Source: CAXMPK01 sp964195405 | GTDB taxonomy: Bacteria; Actinomycetota; Acidimicrobiia; Spongiisociales; ZC4RG35 | NCBI GenBank assembly: GCA_964195405.1 | Contig: CAXMPK010000103.1 | Span: forward strand, 1-5,456 | DNA: 5,456 nucleotides | Direction of reading: 5' to 3' | Part shown: one piece after another, positions 1 through 5,456 of the stretch | Position numbering within the stretch: the stretch's first letter is position 1 | Layout of the letters: each line of letters begins with the position of its first letter | Made by a program: the position numbers and the translations under genes | Notes under the pieces: generated by a model | Seen by the model: the letters and a program-made list of their open reading frames with translations, nothing else | What the model was told of the DNA's origin: nothing | Databases searched by the model: none

Positions 1-1
1 G

Positions 2-1405
2 GCGGCATGTTTTGGAATTGCCGGACCGGGATCAACCAACCTGCTGACCGGCCTTTACGATGCCAAAGCCGACCGTGCACCGGTTCTAGCCCTGTCTGGC
101 CAGGTGGCGTCGAGTGTCAAAGGTCGTGGCGCATTCCAGGACATGGATCTCGAGGCGGCTTTCGCCGACGTTGCCAGATTCAGCGAGACAGTTCACGCCG
201 GCAGTGACGCTGCCGAGTTGATGACCCTGGCGTGCAAGACAGCTTTGGTCGAACATGACGTTGCCCATCTGATGCTTCCAGATGAGGTGCAAGTGATTGA
301 GAGCCGGCGGCCGGCCGGAACAGCAACGGGACGCACCGGGTCCCGGGAGATTGCACCGCCGGCCGCATCTCTCGAAGCCGCGTTGACCATGATTTCTGAG
401 GCCGAGAGGCCGTTGTTCATTGTTGGTGCCGGGGCTCGCCGGCATATGGCCCCCATCGTCGAGTGCGCCGTCACTATGGGAATTCCGATAGTCACCACCT
501 TCAAGGCCAAGGGTCAGATAGGAGACTCACACCCCCTGGGGTGTGGTGTTCTCGGTCGGAGTGGCACTCCCGTTGCCTCGTGGTTCATGAATGAGAGTGA
601 CGTGCTCGTGGTGTTTGGAGCATCGTTTTCCAATCACACCGGGATTGCCGAGTACAAACCCATTGTCCAGATTGACAATGATCCGATGGCACTGGGCCGC
701 TTCCATTCTGTGGATGTGCCTGTTCTGGGCGACGTAGGAGTCACGGCACGTCTCCTTCAGGACCGCATGCCTTCGGAGCACATGTTTTCGGATCGAACGG
801 AGGAGGTGGCGGAGAGGTGGGGGATCTGGCGCGAGGAGAAAGCCAGTCGGCGTGGCGATGACTCCGGGGCGGGCGTCAACTCAGCGGCAATCTTCGATTC
901 GCTGTCGCGGCTGGTGGACACCGACGCGGCCATTGCCGTCGACGTGGGCAACAACACGTATTCGTTCGGGCGCTATTTCGAGGTGAGCGAGCAATCGGTG
1001 GTGATGTCCGGCTATCTCGGGTCGATCGGGTTTGCGTTTCCTGCCGCCATGGGGCTGTGGGCCGCCGTCGGAGGCAAGCGCCAGGTCATAGCCATTGCCG
1101 GTGACGGCGGTTTTGGGCAGTACGCGATGGAGTTCACCACCGCGGTGAAGCACGAGATGGATATCACCCTGATTCTCCTGGTCAACGATGAGCTAGGGAA
1201 GATCAGCAAGGAGCAGCGTGGCGCAAGGTATGACGTCTGGCAGACCAGTCTCCACAACCCTGACTTTGCGGAGTTTGCCGAGCTGAGTGGTGGTCGCGGG
1301 GTCAGGGTGGGAAACGCGTCGGAGCTCGATTCTGCCATCAGATTCGCCCTCGACCACAGGGGGCCGTCATTGGTCCAGATAGACGCCGACCCGCTTTTGG
1401 TCTAG
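2..1405 (+). CDS. ThDP-dependent enzyme, pyruvate oxidase/acetolactate synthase superfamily (5' partial)
   Basis: The reading frame is open from base 2, so the gene starts before the window; the GTG at 104 is internal. The 467 visible residues show the end of the pyrimidine-binding domain (GPGSTN, residues 8-13), a central domain (VGAGAR near 130-136) and the pyrophosphate-binding domain. GDGGF begins at residue 367. Asn395 sits where superfamily members place the second Asn of the GDG-x24-NN motif; with Asp368 it should bind the Mg2+ that holds ThDP. About 70-80 N-terminal residues, including the usual catalytic Glu, lie outside. The G-x-FQ stretch after the first domain and the NPDFAEFAEL region resemble PoxB-type pyruvate oxidase more than biosynthetic acetolactate synthase. 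The protein ends at DPLLV, without the long C-terminal membrane-binding tail of E. coli PoxB, so it is probably soluble. Such enzymes cleave or transfer 2-oxoacid or acyl units. The superfamily is secure; the substrate is not determinable here. Confidence 0.9.
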   Translation, partial: AACFGIAGPGSTNLLTGLYDAKADRAPVLALSGQVASSVKGRGAFQDMDLEAAFADVARFSETVHAGSDAAELMTLACKTALVEHDVAHLMLPDEVQVIESRRPAGTATGRTGSREIAPPAASLEAALTMISEAERPLFIVGAGARRHMAPIVECAVTMGIPIVTTFKAKGQIGDSHPLGCGVLGRSGTPVASWFMNESDVLVVFGASFSNHTGIAEYKPIVQIDNDPMALGRFHSVDVPVLGDVGVTARLLQDRMPSEHMFSDRTEEVAERWGIWREEKASRRGDDSGAGVNSAAIFDSLSRLVDTDAAIAVDVGNNTYSFGRYFEVSEQSVVMSGYLGSIGFAFPAAMGLWAAVGGKRQVIAIAGDGGFGQYAMEFTTAVKHEMDITLILLVNDELGKISKEQRGARYDVWQTSLHNPDFAEFAELSGGRGVRVGNASELDSAIRFALDHRGPSLVQIDADPLLV

Positions 1406-1495
1406 CAGTCGGCGAGCACCTCGAGGCCACGGCAAATCTGAAGGAGGGCTGGGAGAAACCCGATCGTGTTGCTGGTTCTTTGGAAAATATCGGGC

Positions 1496-1525
1496 TTTCG
1501 ATGGTTGGGAAAAGCCAGGTACCAT
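1496..1525 (+). promoter_or_regulatory. Possible sigma-70-type promoter for the GAPDH-like gene
   Basis: TACCAT at 1520-1525 fits the loose TANNNT -10 pattern of actinobacteria. A weak -35-like TTTCGA at 1496-1501 lies 18 bases upstream. Transcription would begin near 1532, giving a leader of about 34 bases that contains the ribosome binding site at 1552-1556. The -35 match is poor, so this is a weak prediction. Confidence 0.25.
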
Positions 1526-1551
1526 GCCTTCTCGGACCACATATCTGCTCC

Positions 1552-1556
1552 GGAGG
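1552..1556 (+). promoter_or_regulatory. Shine-Dalgarno site that decides the GAPDH-like start
   Basis: GGAGG lies nine bases before the ATG at 1566. The alternative in-frame ATG at 1524 has no comparable site. The start at 1566 also puts the dinucleotide-binding beta strand at the N-terminus, as in relatives. Confidence 0.8.
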
Positions 1557-1565
1557 CATTCTGTC

Positions 1566-2621
1566 ATGAACATCGTCCACATCGTGGGTACCGGCACCAT
1601 CGGTGAGCCACTGATCGGCCTGCTGGCGGATAACAAAGAGCACTTCGGTATCGAAGAAGTCACCTTCCACAAGCGAACCCCACTGGTGACCGAACAGGCC
1701 AAGGTCTCCGACCTGGTTCGACGTGGCGCCGTTCTGTGTGTCGACGACAATCGTAAGGCCACTTTCGAAGAGTTGGGTCACTCCCCAAAGTATGAAACCC
1801 GCGAGGCTATCGATCGGGCCACCGTGGTTGTCGATTGCACACCGGTGGGTAATCAGAACAAGGATGAGTTCTACAGCGAGTCCACCGGTCCAATTGGCTA
1901 CATGGCCCAGGGCTCGGAATATGGCTTCGGCAAGATGTACGCACGAGGCATCAATGACGCAGCCCTCATCCCCGATGAGGACAAATTCATCCAGATCGTC
2001 AGTTGCAACACTCACAACATCTCGGTGTTGGTCAAGGCGGTGGGCATGGACCTCGATGGGACGAATCACCTCGAGGATGGCCGGTTCCTCTGTATGAGAC
2101 GGGCCAACGACATCTCTCAGGACAGCGGGTTCATCGCCAGCCCCACGGTCGGCGGTCACCCTGAGGAGCGTTTTGGCACACACCATGCCCGAGACTCCCA
2201 TGCCTTGTTCAGCACTCTCGGCTACGACCTCAACCTCTATTCGAGTGCGATCAAACTGAACACTCAGTACATGCATTCGCTTCATTTCTCGCTGACCCTC
2301 GACCAGGAGATGACCGTCGACGAGGTCAAGGACCGTTTGATGGAGAACACTCGGATAGCACTGACCCACAAGACATCAGCCAATCAGGTCTTCTCCTTCG
2401 GGCGCGACCACGGCTATTACGGGCGGCTCATGAGTCAGGCTGTGATCCCCTTGGACACCCTTGCGGTCCGCAACGGCAATGAGGTCATCGGGTTCTCATT
2501 TACACCCCAGGATGGAAATCCCCTGCTTTCGACCGTTGCCGCACTGCTTTGGTATTTGCATCCCGAATCACGGGAAGATCGGCTCGACATTCTCCGCCGA
2601 TACCTGTTCGCCGAGATCTAG
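1566..2621 (+). CDS. Type II (archaeal-type) glyceraldehyde-3-phosphate dehydrogenase homologue
   Basis: This 351-residue protein is predicted to be an NAD(P)-dependent aldehyde dehydrogenase of the archaeal GAPDH family, which oxidises glyceraldehyde 3-phosphate via a cysteine thioester. The N-terminus has a Rossmann GTGTIG motif (residues 8-13) where archaeal enzymes have NGYGxIG. It is followed by a basic HKRTP turn (35-39), VDDNRK (59-64) and VVVDCTP (87-93), in the order seen in archaeal proteins. The nucleophile is Cys147 in VSCNT, close to Cys139/140 of archaeal enzymes. Further matches are RRA (178-180), THH (205-207), MHSLH (236-240, the probable catalytic-His region) and FGRDHG (278-283). 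Length is near the archaeal 334-343. The start at 1566 is chosen for its ribosome binding site and N-terminal alignment; starting at 1524 would add 14 unaligned residues. The archaeal HHGPDV loop reads HHARDS here, so substrate may differ. Family assignment is by recalled alignment; activity is inferred. Confidence 0.8.
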   Translation: MNIVHIVGTGTIGEPLIGLLADNKEHFGIEEVTFHKRTPLVTEQAKVSDLVRRGAVLCVDDNRKATFEELGHSPKYETREAIDRATVVVDCTPVGNQNKDEFYSESTGPIGYMAQGSEYGFGKMYARGINDAALIPDEDKFIQIVSCNTHNISVLVKAVGMDLDGTNHLEDGRFLCMRRANDISQDSGFIASPTVGGHPEERFGTHHARDSHALFSTLGYDLNLYSSAIKLNTQYMHSLHFSLTLDQEMTVDEVKDRLMENTRIALTHKTSANQVFSFGRDHGYYGRLMSQAVIPLDTLAVRNGNEVIGFSFTPQDGNPLLSTVAALLWYLHPESREDRLDILRRYLFAEI

Positions 2622-2625
2622 GAAA

Positions 2626-2883
2626 ATGGACTCCAAGGCCACGGCCTTCGCCGAGGAGGCGATAGGTGCTGTCGGCCGGTTGGACGTGGCGCTGGCCCGC
2701 ACCTCCGTTGCCCAGGCCTTTGAGGTCGATCAAGACATCGGACCCCTTGCCGACGCCGTCTATCTGGCGTGTGCGGAGATCGAGGAGGAGAACATCGTTA
2801 GCACCGCGACCTGGAACACTCTCGCCGACGCAGTTGACTCGGCCGAGCTCCTCTCAGTGGTAGAAGCGACGCGCACCCATTGA
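2626..2883 (+). CDS. Small acidic protein of unknown function
   Basis: I do not recognise this 85-residue protein. It starts four bases after the stop of the GAPDH-like gene; AGGA lies only two bases before the ATG, too close to be a good ribosome binding site, so translation probably depends on coupling to the upstream gene. It is strongly acidic (about 16 Asp/Glu against 4 Lys/Arg), rich in alanine, has one Cys (near residue 49) in an acidic stretch (EIEEEN), and shows no signal peptide, membrane segment or zinc motif. The pattern suggests a short, mostly helical cytoplasmic protein. A role as partner or regulator of the upstream dehydrogenase is a guess from position only. Support for it being real: it fills the space between two solid genes, starts right after a stop, and has codon use like its neighbours. 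It could still be spurious. Confidence 0.6.
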   Translation: MDSKATAFAEEAIGAVGRLDVALARTSVAQAFEVDQDIGPLADAVYLACAEIEEENIVSTATWNTLADAVDSAELLSVVEATRTH

Positions 2884-2911
2884 GCTTGGGTTGCCGACGC
2901 ATTTAGTGTCG
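2873..2911 (+). repeat. Two abutting inverted repeats across the small-ORF stop and the rimO leader
   Basis: The first stem pairs GCACCCA (2873-2879) with TGGGTTGC (2887-2894) with one bulged T and a seven-base loop, and spans the stop codon of the small ORF. The second pairs CGACGC (2895-2900) with GTGTCG (2906-2911), including one G-T pair, with loop ATTTA. No T run follows, so this is not a classical intrinsic terminator. It may be a weak transcript end, a processing site, or chance. Confidence 0.35.
2880..2909 (+). promoter_or_regulatory. Possible promoter giving a leaderless rimO transcript
   Basis: TTGAGC at 2880-2885 matches four of six -35 positions. It is 18 bases from TAGTGT at 2904-2909, which fits TANNNT. 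Seven bases separate this -10 from the A of the rimO ATG, so transcription would begin at or next to the start codon. No Shine-Dalgarno sequence precedes rimO, which agrees with leaderless translation, common in actinobacteria. The prediction rests on pattern only and uses the same bases as the inverted repeats. Confidence 0.35.
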
Positions 2912-2916
2912 TTCAG

Positions 2917-4224
2917 ATGACAGGTCCCTCCCTCTGGCTGACAACCCTCGGCTGCGCCAAGAATCAGGTCGATTCGGAGAAGGTGACTGCCATGCTTTCC
3001 GAGGCCGGCTACACCTGGGCGGACTCTCCAGAGACGGCTGATGTCGTTATGACCAACACCTGCGCCTTCATCGAGGAGGCCAGGGCAGAGTCGGTCGACA
3101 CCATTCTGGAATTGGAGGATCGCAAGAGTGCTGGCGCACACTCGATCGTCATCGGATGCATGGCGCAACGTTTCGGTACCGAAGTCGCAGACGCTCTTCC
3201 TGAGGTCGACGCCGTGCTGGGTCTCGACCGATACGCAGAACTGGTTGGGGTTCTCGATGACCTGACGAAGTGGCATCCGGTAGAACTGAAGCGGCGTCCG
3301 GCAATGGACATTCTGCACGCCACGGGTCGACCGTCCACCGGTCTTCCATATGCGTATTTGAAAGTCGCCGAAGGCTGTAACAAACCATGCACGTTCTGTG
3401 CCATTCCCCTGATTCGAGGCAAGCAACGCTCGCGTCGGCCCACCGAGATACGCGAGGAGCTCATCTCATTAACGGACGCCGGAGTGACCGAGGTGATCCT
3501 CGTCGCCCAGGATCTCGCGGCATACGGCCGTGACATAGACGCACCAGGTGGTCTCCCGGATCTGCTCACTTTCCTTTCGGACGTGGACGGGCTTCGCCGA
3601 ATGCGACTTCTCTATCTTCATCCACGCGAGATAAGGGAGCGTCTTCTCGTCGAGATGACATCCAATATCAAGGTGGCCCCCTACTTTGATCTATCACTTC
3701 AACATGTTGCTCAACCTCTGCTCCGGGGGATGAAGCGCCCCGGTAACGCCGAGAAGCACCTGGCCCTGATTCACAGGATTAGAGAGCTGGCACCGGACGC
3801 AGCGTTGAGGTCTTCGTTCATCGTGGGGTTTCCGGGTGAGACCGAGGCACAAACGGACGAGCTGGAGGAGTTTCTGGAGCAGGCGCGCCTCGACTGGGCC
3901 GGTTTCTTCCCCTATTCGGCCGAGCCGGGTACACCCGCTGCCGACATGGACGACCAGATCCCCCGCGAGCTGATCATGACCCGTCTCAGGAGACTCACGT
4001 CGATCCAGGAGGAGGTTACGGCTGCCGCCAACGCAGCTTGGCTCGGTCTGGAAGGCGAGGTGCTCGTGGACCAGGTTGAAGATGGGGTTCCCATTGCTCG
4101 TTCCTACCGACATGCCCCCGAAATCGACGGTGTCGTCCGTCTCGACGTCGGGAAGCCGGGGGAGTGGCTGAGGGTGGAATATGTGGGGGCCTACGGTCCC
4201 GACATGGAGGGAATGGTCCTGTGA
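2917..4224 (+). CDS. rimO: Ribosomal protein S12 methylthiotransferase RimO
   Basis: RimO is a cytoplasmic radical-SAM enzyme that adds a methylthio group to the beta carbon of a conserved aspartate of ribosomal protein S12 (Asp89 in E. coli), using two iron-sulfur clusters. All three domains are visible in 435 residues, against 441 in E. coli. The N-terminal MTTase domain carries the cluster cysteines Cys13 (LGCAKNQVDSE), Cys49 (TNTCAF) and Cys81 (GCMAQ). The radical-SAM core has CxxxCxxC at Cys154, Cys158 and Cys161 (EGCNKPCTFC). A TRAM domain follows from about residue 370. LGCAKN-VDSE and IRGKQRSR separate it from the tRNA enzyme MiaB. The ATG at 2917 sits five residues before the first conserved strand; no good ribosome binding site precedes it, so the transcript may be leaderless. 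Its stop overlaps the cinA start, so the two are probably cotranslated. No key residue is missing. Confidence 0.97.
   Translation: MTGPSLWLTTLGCAKNQVDSEKVTAMLSEAGYTWADSPETADVVMTNTCAFIEEARAESVDTILELEDRKSAGAHSIVIGCMAQRFGTEVADALPEVDAVLGLDRYAELVGVLDDLTKWHPVELKRRPAMDILHATGRPSTGLPYAYLKVAEGCNKPCTFCAIPLIRGKQRSRRPTEIREELISLTDAGVTEVILVAQDLAAYGRDIDAPGGLPDLLTFLSDVDGLRRMRLLYLHPREIRERLLVEMTSNIKVAPYFDLSLQHVAQPLLRGMKRPGNAEKHLALIHRIRELAPDAALRSSFIVGFPGETEAQTDELEEFLEQARLDWAGFFPYSAEPGTPAADMDDQIPRELIMTRLRRLTSIQEEVTAAANAAWLGLEGEVLVDQVEDGVPIARSYRHAPEIDGVVRLDVGKPGEWLRVEYVGAYGPDMEGMVL
4206..4211 (+). promoter_or_regulatory. Shine-Dalgarno site that decides the cinA GTG start
   Basis: GGAGGG inside the end of rimO lies nine bases before the GTG at 4221. 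It favours this start over an in-frame upstream ATG at 4164, which would add 19 residues before the conserved first beta strand and overlap rimO by 61 bases. Confidence 0.8.
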
Positions 4225-5456
4225 TCGTCGAGGTCGTCGCGGTAGGTACAGAATTGCTGCTTGGTCAGATCGTGAACACCAATGCTTCTCACATAGCGGC
4301 TGCCTTGGCGGAGCGTGGATTCGACTCCAATTACCAACAAGTTGTGGGGGACAACCACGACCGTCTCACCAAGGCCATCGAATTGGCGGTTGGTCGATCA
4401 GACGCAGTCATTATCACCGGCGGGATTGGTCCCACCCAGGACGATCTAACCCGCGAGGCGGTGTGTGCGGCTACCGGCCTCGAGATGGAGTACAGCGAGT
4501 CTTATGGGGACCACTTGCGACGGTGGTGGGAGAGTCGGGGGCGGGTGATGCCGGAGTCGAATCTTCGTCAGGCCCAGCACCCTGCGGGAGCAGAGCTCCT
4601 GATGAACCCAAAAGGTACCGCACCCGGTTTGATGATCAATCATGACGACACCTTGATCTTCTGTGTGCCTGGTGTGCCCGCCGAGATGGAATATCTGCTC
4701 GGGGAGGAGGTGCTTCCCCGGCTGGCCGCTGCTGCCGGCAAAGCCTCAGTCCTGTCCAGCCGACTCTTGCGGACATGGGGTCAATCTGAGTCTGCCGTGG
4801 CCGAGATGCTCGACGATGTCTATCGAAGCTCCACCAACCCTTCACTGGCCTTTCTCGCTTCGGGTGGCGAGATCAAGATCCGGATCACCGCCAAAGCCGA
4901 CGATCAGGTTTCGGCTGATGCCCTGATCGCCCCGATGGAAAGTGAGGTGCGAACTCGCCTTGGTGACGCGGTGTTTGGTGTCGACGATGACACGATCGAG
5001 CGGGTTTTGCTGCGGCTGCTGGCCGATCTCGATTACACGATTGCCAGCGCCGAGTCGATGACGGGCGGGTTGGTGGCTGCCGCGCTCACCTCTCTGCCGG
5101 GCTCGTCGACCGTAGTGAGGGGTGGTTTGGTTGCTTACCACTCTGAGCTCAAGCAGACGTTGCTCGGTGTTGCCGACACCTCCACGGTGGTGACCACTGA
5201 AACGGCGGAGGCCATGGCGGACGGTGGTCGACGACTCCTCGGTGCGGACGTGGTGGTGTCAGTGACCGGATCGGCCGGACCTGAGCCTTTGGAGAAGCCG
5301 CCCGGGACGATGGTTATTGGTGTTGCCACCCCGGACCACACTCAAGCCAAGGAGTTGAGAATGGTTGGAGACCGGGAGCGTATCCGGACCTATGCAGCCA
5401 CCAGTGCTCTACATTTCACCCGTTTGGCGTTGATCGGAAAGTGGTGGAAGCCATAG
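4221..5456 (+). CDS. cinA: CinA family protein: MoCF-like nucleotide pyrophosphatase and NMN deamidase
   Basis: The 411-residue protein has the two-domain CinA layout. The N-terminal MoCF/COG1058 domain (about 1-170) shows VGTELLLG (8-15), GGIGPTQDD (67-75) and VPGVPAEME (149-157); in relatives it hydrolyses ADP-ribose or similar dinucleotides. The C-terminal PncC domain (from about 265) deamidates nicotinamide mononucleotide to nicotinate mononucleotide in pyridine-nucleotide salvage. Its Ser/Lys catalytic pair appears as Ser279 (AESMTGG) and Lys311 (ELKQ), with Tyr306 nearby. The usual Cys after that Ser is Met280, and the AGP loop (AGPEPLEKPPGT) is about two residues shorter than the AGPDGGTEEKPVGT form, a shape I associate with actinobacterial homologues. 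GTG overlaps the rimO stop as GTGA, implying coupled translation. The gene is complete, its TAG being the last three bases shown. The historic name, competence/damage-inducible, does not imply competence here. Confidence 0.95.
   Translation: MIVEVVAVGTELLLGQIVNTNASHIAAALAERGFDSNYQQVVGDNHDRLTKAIELAVGRSDAVIITGGIGPTQDDLTREAVCAATGLEMEYSESYGDHLRRWWESRGRVMPESNLRQAQHPAGAELLMNPKGTAPGLMINHDDTLIFCVPGVPAEMEYLLGEEVLPRLAAAAGKASVLSSRLLRTWGQSESAVAEMLDDVYRSSTNPSLAFLASGGEIKIRITAKADDQVSADALIAPMESEVRTRLGDAVFGVDDDTIERVLLRLLADLDYTIASAESMTGGLVAAALTSLPGSSTVVRGGLVAYHSELKQTLLGVADTSTVVTTETAEAMADGGRRLLGADVVVSVTGSAGPEPLEKPPGTMVIGVATPDHTQAKELRMVGDRERIRTYAATSALHFTRLALIGKWWKP

Larger units (their letters stand above)
1406..1565 (+). 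other. Intergenic spacer with candidate promoter region
   Basis: These 160 bases separate the ThDP enzyme gene from the GAPDH-like gene. I find no RNA gene and no convincing intrinsic terminator: the possible stems (for example CGAG-CAC-CTCG near 1412-1422) are short and lack a T run. An inverted repeat, GGCTTT at 1493-1498 and AAAGCC at 1511-1516 with a 12-base loop, lies just before the candidate -10. The spacer ends in a good ribosome binding site. Its length suggests independent transcription of the downstream gene, but does not exclude read-through. Confidence 0.5.

Noticed and set aside
248..266. An SOS-box-like sequence (CGAAC near a GTT)
   Set aside because: The spacing is one base off the known actinobacterial/Bacillus LexA box and it lies inside the ThDP gene.
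1184..1189. Apparent loss of the second Asn of the ThDP motif (Asn-Asp instead of Asn-Asn)
   Set aside because: Counting 24 residues after GDG, Asn395 falls at the second, metal-binding Asn; it is the first position that varies (Val394), as it does in other superfamily members.
104..1405. A GTG start at 104 for the ThDP enzyme
   Set aside because: The same frame stays open to the window edge and encodes the conserved GPGSTN region upstream, so 104 is internal.
1408..1430. A possible terminator after the ThDP gene
   Set aside because: The stem is only four clean pairs and no T run follows.
1524..1565. An earlier ATG at 1524 for the GAPDH-like gene
   Set aside because: No ribosome binding site precedes it and the 14 extra residues do not align with the family. 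GGAGG is correctly spaced for 1566.
1338..2369. A 343-residue open frame on the minus strand, antisense to the GAPDH-like gene
   Set aside because: Its protein resembles no family I know and lies opposite a gene with clear conserved motifs. Long antisense frames are expected in GC-rich coding DNA.
2461..2625. An upstream extension of the small acidic ORF, overlapping the end of the GAPDH-like gene
   Set aside because: The extra residues come from the other reading frame of a conserved coding region. The ATG at 2626 just after the stop is the natural start.
4164..4220. An earlier ATG at 4164 for cinA
   Set aside because: It would overlap rimO by 61 bases and add residues before the conserved first strand. 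The GTG at 4221 has a good ribosome binding site and the GTGA coupling.

Overview
The window is bacterial chromosomal DNA of moderately high GC (about 60% by eye). Every real gene reads on the + strand and the coding density is high. Codon use rich in G/C third positions, a GTG start, a possible -10 of the TANNNT type directly before an ATG, and the rimO-cinA pairing all suggest a high-GC actinobacterium. An uncultured Acidimicrobiia-like lineage would fit, but this is an inference; there is no rRNA or other strong taxonomic marker here.

Layout. (1) Bases 2-1405 are the 3' portion of a thiamine-diphosphate (ThDP) enzyme of the pyruvate oxidase/acetolactate synthase superfamily, cut off by the window edge. 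(2) A 160-base spacer (1406-1565) ends in a strong ribosome binding site. (3) Bases 1566-2621 encode a protein that aligns, from memory, along its full length with the archaeal type II glyceraldehyde-3-phosphate dehydrogenase family, including the catalytic SCNT cysteine. (4) Four bases later comes a small acidic protein of unknown function (2626-2883). (5) A 33-base gap holds inverted repeats and a possible leaderless promoter. (6) rimO (2917-4224) encodes the ribosomal protein S12 methylthiotransferase. (7) cinA (4221-5456) overlaps the rimO stop by four bases (GTGA), and its stop codon is the last three bases of the window.

How the genes relate. rimO and cinA form a translationally coupled pair of housekeeping genes, for ribosome modification and for pyridine-nucleotide salvage or metabolite repair. 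The GAPDH-like gene and the small acidic ORF form a second tight pair. The ThDP enzyme upstream could share a pathway with the GAPDH-like dehydrogenase, since both families handle small carbonyl compounds, but the spacer with its own ribosome binding site leaves this open. I see no mobile element, CRISPR array, RNA gene or phage gene. The least ordinary item is the archaeal-type GAPDH homologue in an otherwise bacterial neighbourhood, with an altered substrate loop and a small unknown partner gene.
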